A DNA stretch of 64,000 bases from Neckera pumila (GCA_963969595.1 OZ018409.1:27231282-27295281); one strand, 5' to 3'; shown: positions 50,715-61,835, counted from the stretch's first letter. Notes: generated by a model from the letters alone, not told the origin. Program-made: numbers and translations.

Positions 50715-50991
50715 ATAGGGCAATGTCCGCAAAGGAGGGCATTGCGCCAAATAATTGGCCGACAAGGAAGGCGGAGCCCGACGAGGAGGGCCGATTATTT
50801 GGCACAATGCCCGACAATAAGGGTATTGCCCGACATAAAGCACAAGCAAAATTCAATGAATACCCGGATGATAAATTGGAGCCGGATGAAAAATGCGTAA
50901 TCCCCGATTACGCAGGTTTGCGTAATCAAGCATTACGGCACAGAAACTTCCCTGCAAAATGAACGGGAGAAGTCTCGCGAGTGGTTTACGT
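50715..50991 (+). repeat. GC-rich dispersed repeat, copy 2
   Basis: Pairs with 262-545 in opposite orientation. It contains two GCCCGAC-type stems and GATTACG/CGTAATC inverted motifs. A 98-codon frame (50666-50962) is open here, but the sister copy has a stop in the matching frame, so coding is doubtful. Confidence 0.65.
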
Positions 50992-51394
50992 ATTCCATAA
51001 AGCCTCACTTGTGGCTGGCGGTTTTGTTCCTTTTCTTTGCAATGAAATTCCTTTTCAATTGTTTAAAAAAAAAACTGTTCACATTACAGTAATCAACTTC
51101 TAATCATTGTTTATTCCTGCTTGCAGTCAGTCGACTTGATGGGGGTTGAAACTGCATGTTAGTTGCAAACTCAACAATAACTTAAATGTAACACATCTGT
51201 CAGTTTCAAACATCCAAGTGACGAAACAATTACTTTTCAATGTGGCATGTTAGATTACTCGTGACATTGGCAAACATGGCACTTGGAAATCAAGGCATTC
51301 TCCAACTTGAAAATTATCATGTATGCAATTTTTTTAATGCAATGGTATTTTCTATTTTCTCAAAAACTAAACAAAACGTTGCCCTTCACTAATT

Positions 51395-51799
51395 ACTTGA
51401 CATTTTACATTATATAAATATTTATTGTTATTGTACGAGGATGCAATAACAATAGTTATACTAGTAAACATTTTTACTTGACATTTTACACTATATAAAT
51501 ATTTATTGTTATTGTACGAGGATGCAATAACAATAGTTATACTGGTAAACATTTTTACTTGACATTTTACACTATATAAATATTTATTGTTATTGTACGA
51601 GGATGCAATAACAATAGTTATATTGGTAAACATTTTTACTTGACATTTTACACTATATAAATATTTATTGTTATTGTACGAGGATGCAATAACAATAGTT
51701 ATACTGGTAAACATTTTTACTTGACATTTTACACTATATAAATATTTATTGTTATTGTACGAGGATGCAATAACAATAGTTATAGTGATAAACATTTTT
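51395..51799 (-). repeat. 81-bp tandem repeat, five units
   Basis: Near-identical units with ACTTGACATTTTACACTATA, TTATTGTTATTGTACGAGG and GCAATAACAATAGTTATA. The 81-bp period (27 codons) leaves a 142-codon minus frame open across all units (repeating MFTSITIVIASSYNNNKYLY). Coding is unproven. Confidence 0.97.
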
Positions 51800-51939
51800 T
51801 AAAGAGTAAAGAGTAAACTTACAAAGCTGCATGCACCTCCACATAGACAAGCAATGAATCATGAGTTAACATTATTGCATACGAACAATTTGATTTCTAC
51901 TTACAGCAAGGTAATCTAATTTTGCTAAAAAAATTTATT

Positions 51940-52888
51940 TTAATCCCTAAAGGACCGACATGCATTTTTTAACTGTATAGAAATTTTGGGCAGGTATGTG
52001 TGAGTAGATATTTCCATATTTTAAGCTCAAAATCCAATAGAAAGTGGATGTAAGGAATATCTTTCATATGCACTAAATTTCATGAAATTTGGAAATAGGA
52101 GTCAAAAGTTATGGCCAAATATGTTACTTTTTTTTGTAACTAGGCAGTCTGGGCAAATAAGAAAAAACCACTTAATTCAAAAATAAAAATTTGAAATTTT
52201 TTTTCTAGAATTATATATAGGTGGAAAGCTTTGAATCATTCCATTTTACCAATGAGTCAAAAGTTATGAGGGTTTTTAGTTTGCGAGCAGTTACAGAATC
52301 TCTACTCTGAAATAAACTTTGAAGTTGTTTATTTAACTCAATTTTTAATTTATTTTGAAAAAAAAAAATGAATAGGATGTAGGTTGTTTATTATAAGATA
52401 ACAATCATTGAGACTGACATTTTTCAATTCCATAATTAAATTCTTAACAATTTAGTGTTTTGGATCATTCTCTACTTCTTTCTACTTACTATTTTTTTTT
52501 GTATATGTTGAACAATATAAAATGATTTGAAAAATTTTAAGCATGTAGCCAACTTGTTTAGGAAAAAGAATTCAAAGATGCACCACCATTTTGGACATTT
52601 TTCATACAAATGTGATCTTGTGAAGTGAAGTTGCCTTGTTTTTTGCAAGGACAAAAGAAGAATTTTTGCCAATTCAAATGCTAATATCTTCCAATCTGTG
52701 TGGTGGAAAATGTTGAAATTTTTTCCACGTCTTCTAAAACTAGTTTACTATAAGATCCTACATTTATATATGTCAAAAAGGTATTTTTTGTCACAAAAGT
52801 ATTTTTTTAAAAATTTGGTACTTATACTAAAAATGGCAACTTTGGAGTGTTTTTGGTGAAAACATAGTCATGAAACTTTAGGGGTGAA
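51940..52888 (-). mobile_element. Family A element
   Basis: Starts TTAATCCCTAAAGGACCGAC and ends AACATAGTCATGAAACTTTA with GGGGTGAAC. Full set of A-family interior blocks. Confidence 0.8.
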
Positions 52889-53781
52889 CTATGTTTTCAC
52901 CAAAAACGTTTAAAAACTGCCATTTTTAGTACAGGTATCCAATTTTTGAAAAAACAATTTTTTTGACACATATAACCATAGGATCTTGTAGTATGTTGAC
53001 TTCAGAACATGTGATAAAAAATTCAGAAATTTCCACCGTGTGGATTGCAAGATATAAGCATTCAAATTCACTAAAACCATTTTTTTGGCCTTGCAAAACA
53101 CTGGGCAGCAGCACTTCAAAAATGTCCAAAATGATAGTGCTTCTTTGGATCCTTTCTTTTAGACAAGTTGGCTACATGCTTGAAATTTTTTATTTTGTTT
53201 GGAATTGTAAAACATGTAGGAAAATAATAGTAAGTAGGTAGTAGTAGAGAATGATTCAAAATACTATATTGTCAAGAATTTAATTGTGGAATTGAAAAAT
53301 GCCAATCCAATGGTTGCAATGTTGTAATAAATCATCTACATCCTAGGATTTTATTTTTTTCAAAAATTATTGAAAATTGAGGAAGATAAAGGACTTTAAA
53401 GTTTATTTTAGAGTAGAGAATCCATAACTGCTCGCAAACTAAAAAATTTCAAACGTTTGACTCATTGATCAAAATAGTATGATTAAAAGTTTTTAAGGTG
53501 TATATAACTCTAGAAAACCAATTTCAAGCTTTTGTTTAAGAGAAAAGTGATTTTTTCTGATCTGGTAGGATTGCCTAGTTAAAAAACAATGTAACATTTT
53601 AGGCCATAATTTTTTACTCACATTTCCAAATGTCATGAAATTTAGTGCATATGAAAGATATTCCTCGTCCCCACCTTCTATTACAATTTGGGTCAAAAAT
53701 ATGGAAATCTCCAGCCACACATACTTCCCAAAATTTCTATGTAACCAAGAAACACATGTTGGTCCTTCCGTGGTTAACAAA
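52889..53781 (+). mobile_element. Family A element abutting the previous in opposite orientation
   Basis: Starts CTATGTTTTCACCAAAAACG and ends ACACATGTTGGTCCTTCCGT then GGTTAACA. It shares a junction with the copy at 51940-52888, giving a 1.8-kb inverted pair. Confidence 0.8.
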
Positions 53782-54257
53782 TGAAACAGGAATTCATTGC
53801 GAAGAGAAACAAATTTCACTATTTTTGTGGAGGTTATCAAGGGTGGTTGACATTGTGGTTTCTAATGCAGTGTTCCACAAGGAGCGAAAAGTCAACGCCC
53901 GCGGCCCACTCCCCATGTCCAACCAAGTCCCGTTGACAAACCTGAACCGAGTACAGTAGTCAATTATCTAAAACACGTCAAGATAAGCCCAGAATCTTAA
54001 GGTGATTCCTGCACACTTGTCACCCATGTAGCAGTACAGTACTACAGTAGTGCTGGACACCAGCTACGTCAGAGCACCATAGCCGCTGTTTGTCTATTGG
54101 ATGCACAACATCATGGAAACCGGGTATACCAACCAGAAGCTCCCGAACAACAAGGACTAACATACCGTAGCACGGCGTCAGAAGAGTAACCTACACTGAA
54201 TAGTGCAATTAGGTTGCCCCAAACTAACATCTTGCTATTCACACTATACCCATAACA
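53782..54257. other. Unassigned stretch
   Basis: Moderate GC, no gene or repeat recognised. Confidence 0.5.
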
Positions 54258-54617
54258 TTAGAGCATCCCCACCCGTCTTGCATATTGGATGACTTGTTAA
54301 GAGAGGCTTGCAAAATTGCCCCACCCGTCTTGCATAATGGATGAACTTGTTAAGAGGCCAAGCCAAAAGCCACCGGTGGCTTGCAAAACTAGGCTCTTTT
54401 GCAAGCCAAAGGGTGGCTTGCAAACCGCATGAGACAAACACTTTTCCACTTTTCCAAAAAGCAAGGACATGATCCGTGAATGTGGACGTAGCTCATTGGA
54501 TGGCGATGGCCTCTTAAGAGGCCATGGGTGGGGCGACCCTTCTTCCCCGGCTTGCAAAATGGACTGCTAGGTTTGCAACCTGGCTTGCATTTTGCAAGCC
54601 GGGTGGAGATGCTCTTA
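54258..54617. mobile_element. PIF/Harbinger (Tourist-type) MITE
   Basis: TTA target duplications at 54258-54260 and 54615-54617 flank ends GAGCATCCCCACCCG and CGGGTGGAGATGCTC (one mismatch). This is the common plant GAGCATC Harbinger-type terminus. The interior has repeated TCTTGCATA..GGATGA..TTGTTAAGAG units and CTTGCAAA motifs. Confidence 0.8.
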
Positions 54618-54639
54618 TACCCATACCCAGCCTAGGGGT

Positions 54640-54772
54640 TAAGGTAGGAGGCTCCAAAACAGTTCGGGCATTTAGAACCGAACATGATACAGAGGTACAT
54701 TTAGAAAGCAAAATGTACCTCTATATCATGTTCGGTTCAAAATGCCCGAACTATTTTGGAGCCTCCTACCTT
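54640..54772. mobile_element. Near-perfect 133-bp hairpin with family E termini
   Basis: The arms are about 62 bp each, with only three mismatches and no gaps. They start TAAGGTAGGAGGCTCC and include GTTCGGGCATTT and GAACCGAACATGAT. The loop is about 10 bases (AGAAAGCAAA). Termini match family E, so this is probably a short foldback derivative. Any transcript would fold into a long RNA stem. Confidence 0.9.
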
Positions 54773-55419
54773 ACCCTTTTCCTTCCTCAGAAAGGGGGAG
54801 CATGCAAAGCTGGAAGTTTCTGTACAAGTGGACGTGGGGGGAGGGGCCAGGCCAGGGAATGGGATTGCACAGGAACAAGCCTCACAATCCAAAAAACCAG
54901 CCAATCAGATAGGTCTCATTTCAACTAAATTTCCCCCCAGGTATCTTGGGGGGAATAATACCTCTGACCTGGGAGGTGGTCAATCTGCTGGTTTAATAAT
55001 GTTATGCCAATATCAGAGTTGCTATAGAAGGATGCAATGATGTGGGGAAACATGTGTGCTATGTGGATTGGTATACTGATTCATGGCTCGGGATCAGAGA
55101 ATGGCTTGTGCCTCCATCTGGACAAGCCATGAGTCAAGAAGTAACATGAGGTAACTTCTCTCAGTAAGGCAACCTAATGGCCAAGGCAACCCAATTGCAC
55201 TATTTAGTGTAGCTGAAAAGTAAAAACAGTCAAAGTTTTCATTTCTCCAATGCCTGGATGAATAAGTCTTCAGCCCCCTCACTGCTCTTCACCAAAACCT
55301 TCAAGTTGCTAAGGAGACGACGAACTTGAAAGGGGAACTGAAGGCTTGCCGAGGTGAAGGCTGTTGTGTGTGTGTTGCTCAAGGGGTTCCGGCTGCGGCA
55401 CCTGCACATGCTTAGCCAG
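54773..55419. other. Upstream flank of PDI copy 2
   Basis: No gene recognised; purine-rich patch near 54.78-54.87 kb. Confidence 0.5.
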
Positions 55420-55530
55420 CAACTGCGCTTCTTCTTGTTGACGCTGATCTCGAGGTTTGTGCAGCCGAAACCCTCGTGCCTGGGAATGCTGCTGCAAGTC
55501 TACGTTTCTTCCCTCGCATGTTTTGTTGCT
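55420..55530 (+). repeat. Partial extra copy of the PDI leader segment
   Basis: The stretch with TTGTTGACGCTGATCTCGAG and GAGGTTTGTGCA, then GAATGCTGCTGCAAGTCT, parallels the leader at about 55.74-55.85 kb and its counterpart on the left arm at about 43.22-43.33 kb. It looks like a diverged tandem duplication of part of the leader. Confidence 0.6.
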
Positions 55531-55639
55531 TCTTTCCGTGTTCACGGCTTGCGCTTGGTCTACAGGGTTATGCTTCTCATTCCTTGAGTTACTTGGGTTC
55601 TGCTTTTTTGTCGGCTTCATTGAGTCTTATTCCTGTGTT

Positions 55640-58320
55640 GTTTGCAGGAGGAAGACGAAGCTCACTTGCCTAGAGAGCGTTGCGTTGCTGCTGAGGCACC
55701 TGCGTATGATTGGTGTAGGGTGATCATATTCATCTACGCTCTGTTGCCGCCGGTCTTGAGGTTTGTGCACTCCAGACTCTGTTGCTTGTGAATGCAGCTA
55801 GTAACTTCTGTTGCAATTCAAGGGTTGGGGTTGCTCTGTTGTCGGTTGCCGCCCTGAATTCGAGCTTGTTATGTGGGGATTGCATTCTGGACCTCGTGCA
55901 TTTTAGATCTTCGTAATCGAATCTTGTTGCTGGGAGTGTGCTTGACTTGATTTTAATTTCTCTTTGATTCTTCTGAATTCGATGTTTGCTTTCATTTCTT
56001 AAAGGGTAAGATCGCTTGTCGTTGTATTGAACACTTGACTGTAATTTGGTGTTCCTTCGCGGAGTGTGAATATCGTGAGCTTTTTCTATCATCTGAGACG
56101 AATTGTGAGCGCATTGTGCCTGGAATCCTGAATGTTTGCTTGGATATTCTTGAGCTGAGATTATACTTTCGCTTGCAGTTACTTTTGAGGCTTTCCCCAC
56201 GTGCTTTGCTTCGCCGGCAAGGGCGATTCGCTCTTGAGATATGCATCGTATGCTTGAGACAAAAAATTGTCCGTGTTTTGAATACCTGGGATGCAGAGCC
56301 CTGGTTCATTGCGCTGTGGGATGCATTCAGGATATGACTCTGAAGCTTAGTGGTTCACATATCTCATATGTCGTCATGCACATAGTTCGGTCAATACAGT
56401 TTTGACTTAGGCTTTTCACACAAGTTTCCATTCACTAGAAAATCTTCGTTGACATCCGTTACCCATGTATTTGTAGAATCGGGGATTACGGAAGAAATCT
56501 CACACTTCTGTTGATGGCCGTGCTTGCAGAGCTTTCTGGAATACCCATCAACATTGCATATCCATAGCGTGTGTAGTTCGGAACAGCCATGGGGCAGTGG
56601 AGCTGGCGATCGGCGGCGGCACTGCTGCTGGCGATGCTGTGTGTCGCTGCGACGGTGTCGACAACGTATGCAGGGGACATCGATGAGAAGGACGTGCTGG
56701 TGTTGGGCGGTGGCAACTTCTCGGACGTGGTGAAGAGCAACAAGTACGTCTTGGCGGAATTTTATGCGCCGTGGTGCGGGCATTGCCAGACTTTGGCTCC
56801 CGAGTACGCCCAGGCCGCGACCATCTTGAAGAAGGACGATGTAGTGCTGGCCAAGGTGGACGCCACAGAGCATGCGGAGTTGGCCCAGAAGTACCAAGTT
56901 GAAGGTTACCCTACCTTGCTATTCTTCGTGAACGGCGTGCACAAGCCCTACTCGGGCGGTCGCAAGGCGGACGACATCGTGAGCTGGGTGCAGAAGAAGA
57001 CCGGACCTGCGGTGCAGGTTTTGAAGTCTGCTGCCGATGCTGAGAAGGCGTTGGCGGTGGAGACTCCGATCGCTGTGGCATACCTCGAGAGTCTGGAGGA
57101 CGAAAACGCCAAGGCGTATGTGGCCACGGCCGAGAGCGAGGAAGGCGTGACTTTCTTCATGACCGACGACAAGGAGGTGGCGAAGAAGTTTAGTGTGGGC
57201 GAGAAGACGCCGTCACTGGTGGTGTTGAAGAAGCAGGCGGAGAAGGTGGCCGTCTTTGAGGAGGCGAAGTTCTCGGCGGAGAGCTTGAGCAGTTTCGTGG
57301 CGAAGAACACGCTTCCTCTGGTGATCACATTCAGTCGCGAGACTGCGCAGTCGATCTTCTCGTCCGACATCCAGAAGCAGCTGCTTCTGTTCGCCGGCAA
57401 GGAGGAGTACACGAAGGTTTCTGCGGCGTACGAAGAGGCTGCGAAGTCTTTCAAGGGGCAGATCATCTTCGTGCTGGTGGACCTGGCGAACAGGGAAGTC
57501 GCCGCCCCCGTGCTGGAGTTTTTCTCACTGACAGGCGACAAAACGAAGCTGATGGGGTTCGTCCCTGAGGCGAGCGGCCTGAAGTTCGGTTACGAGGGCG
57601 ACTTCAGCGAGAAATCTCTGAAGGCGTTCGGGGAAAAGTTCGTGGCGGACGCGCTGGAGCCTTACTTCAAGTCGGAGGAGATTCCGGAGACGAATGATGA
57701 GGCCGTGAAGGTGGTGGTGGGCAAGTCCTTCGATTCTATCGTGCTGGACGAGTCGAAGGACGTGCTGCTGGAGGTTTACGCGCCGTGGTGCGGGCACTGC
57801 CAGACATTGGAGCCCGAGTACAAGAAGCTGGCGGAGCTTCTGAAGGACATGAAGTCGATTGTGGTGGCGAAGATGGACGGCACGAAGAACGAGCACGCGC
57901 GTGTGAAGATCGAGGGCTTCCCGACCGTTGTGTTCTTCCCCGCGGGCAAGAAGAAGAGCGAGGAGCCCATCTCTGCAGGCATGTACCGCACCACCGCCGG
58001 CTTGGGCAAGTTCGTGAAGGAGCACGCCACCATCGCCTTCACGGCCGATCTCCCGGAGTACGTGGAGGCCGTGGAAGAGACACCTGAAGTAGAACCCGAA
58101 GTAGTCGAGGAACCTCTGACCCATTTGGAGGAAACAGTGCAGGAGACAGAGTCGAAAGACGAGCTTTGAAATTCTCTTGCAAATTTCACGCAGGCAGCCG
58201 CATCTTCGGGATCCCGTGTTTGAATCGAAGAGCCTCGTTTGTAACTAGAATAGCGATGTTAGAGTAAGACTTTGCCATAACTTCTATTATGTGTGACGTG
58301 GTAATATTGCCATGGACTTT
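55640..58320 (+). repeat. Right arm of inverted PDI duplication (gene plus flanks)
   Basis: Counterpart of 40900-43480. It begins near GCAGGAGGAAGACGAAGCTC (55.65 kb), runs through the leader, where a stretch around 55.75-55.85 kb is almost the same as the other copy, then through the ORF and about 150 bp of 3' flank. The two arms point inward with a spacer of roughly 12 kb. Confidence 0.88.
56589..58169 (+). CDS. Protein disulfide isomerase, ER-retained, copy 2 (526 aa, intronless)
   Basis: Second ER-lumen PDI gene, in opposite orientation to the one at 41071-42657. It has a signal peptide (1-28), CGHC active sites at 63-66 and 401-404, and a C-terminal KDEL. Against copy 1 there are a few substitutions in the signal peptide and first domain (e.g. 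AQKYQVEGYPT versus AQEYQVRGFPT). The acidic tail after TADLPEYVE is rewritten. A long central stretch, from about residue 115 to 490, has only one or two amino-acid changes. Both copies appear intact and probably functional. The shared leader may hold a 5'UTR intron, but its limits cannot be fixed from sequence alone. Confidence 0.97.
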   Translation: MGQWSWRSAAALLLAMLCVAATVSTTYAGDIDEKDVLVLGGGNFSDVVKSNKYVLAEFYAPWCGHCQTLAPEYAQAATILKKDDVVLAKVDATEHAELAQKYQVEGYPTLLFFVNGVHKPYSGGRKADDIVSWVQKKTGPAVQVLKSAADAEKALAVETPIAVAYLESLEDENAKAYVATAESEEGVTFFMTDDKEVAKKFSVGEKTPSLVVLKKQAEKVAVFEEAKFSAESLSSFVAKNTLPLVITFSRETAQSIFSSDIQKQLLLFAGKEEYTKVSAAYEEAAKSFKGQIIFVLVDLANREVAAPVLEFFSLTGDKTKLMGFVPEASGLKFGYEGDFSEKSLKAFGEKFVADALEPYFKSEEIPETNDEAVKVVVGKSFDSIVLDESKDVLLEVYAPWCGHCQTLEPEYKKLAELLKDMKSIVVAKMDGTKNEHARVKIEGFPTVVFFPAGKKKSEEPISAGMYRTTAGLGKFVKEHATIAFTADLPEYVEAVEETPEVEPEVVEEPLTHLEETVQETESKDEL

Positions 58321-59651
58321 GGGGTATCAAAGTAACCATCTGAGTGGGTGATTTCGGACAGTCGTGTCTCAGTGACCTGTATTCTGCAAATGTTTGGAAT
58401 GGGAGTCTGCTGTGGGAGTCTAGATTGGTTTTGGGGTTAAGATTGGAGTGTTGACGTGGTTTGCATTTTTTTAAGATGAAATGAGATGTTTAGTTTGTAC
58501 GAGCACAGAGTATCTGCAGTAACTTCCATTTCGATTAGGGTTTCGTTTCAAGAGGATGAACTGACACCTCCTTACTCAAATTTTACTTCTTATCAACCTC
58601 TCCTTGCTTGACAATTGGATCTGAACACGCAAATGGCTTGTGAAGGGCATTAAGACTGCGACATTCAATTATCACATGCCTTTACGCTCTTTGATTGGGA
58701 GTTTCGTCGCCTTTACTACTGTAATGTGAAGCGCTTTGAGTCCATGTCTCCATGAAGAAGCAGGTACAGTTTATCGGTACTAGTTAGGGATGTAAGTTCC
58801 ATATAGTACAGAACAAACAAAGAGGACTAACACATATTGTCATTGCCAGGTTCCAGGTTATTAGGGTTTAGGGTATACGAAGAAGACGAAAATGGTATTA
58901 ACAATTTAATATAATGGAGAAGTAATCCAAAAAGAAGATTGACAACATTCTTACCACATTTTATTCTGTTGAAAAAAAGGCCAGTCCATTATGCAGCAAA
59001 TCTAACATTGAGCCCGCAGCATTAGAACAAATCTTACACTCGTCATACACCAAAGAGGATGAAGTGATAGAGTACTCGCCTTGAAAGACTGCTAAAGGAG
59101 GAAAATCTTTCTGGTAGGAGATTGTATATTAATTCCAATTTGAGATTTGGTTTACAACAAGTTACTCTCATTCCTTGGGTTTGGACAAGGAACAAGGGTG
59201 CACATCCGAACTCTGTCAAATTTGTGTGTAAGCTATGATATTCATGCAAATGGTTGATTATTGTTTTGTCTAGATCAAATTCTGTTCTTCTTGCAAGGAC
59301 TCCAACGACACATGAACTTGGATAATGTCATGGTGGGTGGAAACTAGACATTGGTATTTTTCTAGCAATTTCTAAGTGCATTGCAATTGTGATATAGTTC
59401 TCATAATTCACTCAAAGAGAAGCTGAAACATAGTTGGCGGACTTGAAGAGCGCCCAGCTAGCTTGTAGAGACGGACGTAAGTCATGGCGACACATGTACT
59501 GTACCGTACAATGACGTCTCCGTTTCAGCTCTCCTGTGGAGAGTGGAGACGGAAGTAAGCCATGGCGACAGACAGTATCTAAGTTCAAGCTCTCCTGCAG
59601 AGATTGAAGTAAGCCATAACGGCAGCTAGATCAGACCGTACGTGTGGAAGT
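58321..59651. other. Intergenic between PDI copy 2 and the CASP-like gene
   Basis: Convergent 3' flanks. Near 59.45-59.69 kb a degenerate unit with GGAAGTAAGCCATGGCG recurs about four times just beyond the CASP-like stop codon. Confidence 0.6.
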
Positions 59652-60724
59652 TCAACCTATTCTATAGAGCCGGAAGTAAGCCATGGCGGCAGACAGAGCG
59701 ATGGAGAAGAAAGCGATGAAACTCATGGCGACCGAAGCAGCATTCTTGTCGCAGAAGACGCTCAAGCCGTTCGCACAGGACATCGCCCCGGACTCTCCCT
59801 TCCTGTAGAAAGCCGACGTTGCCGCTCCAGCTCCACATCCCGCCATAAGCATATATGTTAGTCCCTGTTAATCAAACAACCAGTCACATATTATCACATC
59901 TCTGCCCGTCTCTCATGTATAAACCAAATTAATTAGCTATAATTTGCTTGATTGTAAAATTAAGCAACAGATTTACACAGGAAATGGGATCGGACTGACA
60001 TGTAGATATATCGTTAGAGCTGGCACTCACCTGGTCGCAGACGAAGGTGATAGTAGCCGCTGGCGATTTGGGTGCTTTCAGCACAGGCGATCCGGTGCAC
60101 GCACTCACGACGGACAGCACCAGTTGCACGATCGAGTATAAACACACAATGACATCGATCGACAACAGATATCTGAATTAAACCCAACCCAGGAGAGCAA
60201 AGAAAAATCCGTGAGAATTAATTAAATGACAAGAACATTTCTCAATTTCGGAAGGTTCTGCAAAATGCGCATTGTGCTATGTAATTAATTTCTGTACATG
60301 GGAGATTCCGCATGCAGTGAATAACTGATGCTTACCAATCAAGAGATCGATTTTAGCTTGAACCTAGCTAGAGATGTTCGTTCACGATTCCGGAGAGATC
60401 AGACGTGACTTACGCTAAGCTCGAGGCGTTGATGGCCTTCCAAAATGAATAGTAATATACGCCATCGACATAGCCCTGAGATTCATTGCCCGAGTTCGAC
60501 GCGATGACACCAAAGCCTACCGCGCTAAAGAGGATGGCGGCACTACGCAATGCCATGGAGACGATCGGCATATACGCGGCATCTTGGCCACTTCGCGAGG
60601 AAGGCGCGGGGTTGTACATGCCTGCCGGAACCCCAGGCACGGGGCTTGCCTGCTTCTTCTCACCGTGATGGAAGTCACGGCCATTGTCGAATACATCACT
60701 GCGCCATGCTCCCCCTTCCGCCAT
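59652..60724 (-). CDS. CASP-like membrane protein, 3 exons, 221 aa
   Basis: Four-helix plasma-membrane protein of the CASP-like (CASPL) family. These are relatives of the Casparian-strip scaffolds, which assemble membrane domains and guide local wall modification. Exons in order of translation: 60724-60414, 60172-60031, 59864-59652. Introns are GT-AG and phases match (666 bases). The N-terminus is polar (1-50). Helices lie at about 53-75, 101-128, 144-166 and 193-214. The family's conserved arginine in helix 1 (R60, MALRSAA) and aspartate in helix 3 (D150, FVCDQ) are present. The C-terminus is very short (YFRLYRIG), typical of CASPL. ATG 60724 is the first in-frame ATG; a GTG lies five codons upstream but is not needed. 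Confidence 0.92.
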
Positions 60725-61835
60725 CTCGATCGCCGACACAGGTACTCTGACTAATGGTTTAATGCAGCCTAGCTCGCTCGATCAAAACTCACAAGCTGCC
60801 TCTACCTAGATTCTAGCTAAAACCTGAACTTGAAGCCGATCGACCTTAAGCTGAACTTCCTCTCCGAAGTCGCAACCTTAAACCCTGATCGACGTTCAAG
60901 GTAGAGAGAATCCCTTGAGTTCTACAATCTGCCACTAGCTCTTCTACAACCTATTTGAGCTCGAGACTTGCGGCCTCGATGAAATACTCGTCTTAGTAAG
61001 TCAACTGGGACACAAATCCCGCACCAAATCCTTCCCCTTTACCAGAGTCCTCGTCCTAAATGGGATCGAAGCAAACAAATATCAGCAATCCAACTGTTGC
61101 ACCACCTACCCATGCACACTCTACAGCTGGGATCATAATTTCGCTGTCCAGAATTCCTTTTAATAATTGCTAATAAGTATTTTCCATGTCTCCTCCAGTC
61201 GGCACGTTCAAGTGCAAGTTGTGGAGTCTGCACTTCCCAATCATGTTGCAACTTAAAAAAAGCGGCAAGCAACGTGATCGGTCTCACCGTGCCATATATC
61301 GATCCTCTGAGGCTCCAAGCCTCCGACTGAGTGATTGAATTAACTAAGTAATTTATTGCTAGTTTACTAAGACAGTGCTCCGACTAAGTGATATTCTAAT
61401 TTAGTCCTGTGTAAGTCCAGTTGTAGATGACGGTCTGAACTAGCTTAAAGTTAGAAGCTTTGAAGTTGCAAGTGCAAGGCATTGGCACCATGCTCGATTT
61501 GGGGGAGCTCTTACGACGCTCGGCGGTGCATACAGTAAGTTATATGGTTGACTAGCAGCAACAATACATGACAGCGCAAACTTCTACCGCCGGAAACAAG
61601 AGTGCTCTTATTATATTGTATACTCCACACCAAGAGTGCATTGAACTTACTCTTAATATTTCGAATACGGTAAGTCACTCTTTTTTTTTTTTTTTTAACA
61701 AATGGAACGAGCCATTGCATTATAAAAATAAAGTAAATAAATAAATATATAAAAAATAAATAAAAAAAAGAGCCGAACAGGCTGGACAATGAAAAGAAAA
61801 GAGCAAAGAAGAAAATGAAAAGCAATCGGAGAGTG
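60725..61835. other. Upstream region of the CASP-like gene
   Basis: Likely promoter and leader near 60.73-60.95 kb. A T-run of about 18 at 61.68 kb and A-rich simple sequence follow. No gene seen. Confidence 0.5.

Noticed and set aside
51395..51799. CRISPR-like array
   Set aside because: Units are contiguous 81-bp tandem repeats without unique spacers, in a eukaryotic context.
54640..54772. Transcription terminator
   Set aside because: The stem is far too long, lacks a T-run context, and has transposon-like ends; the genome is eukaryotic.
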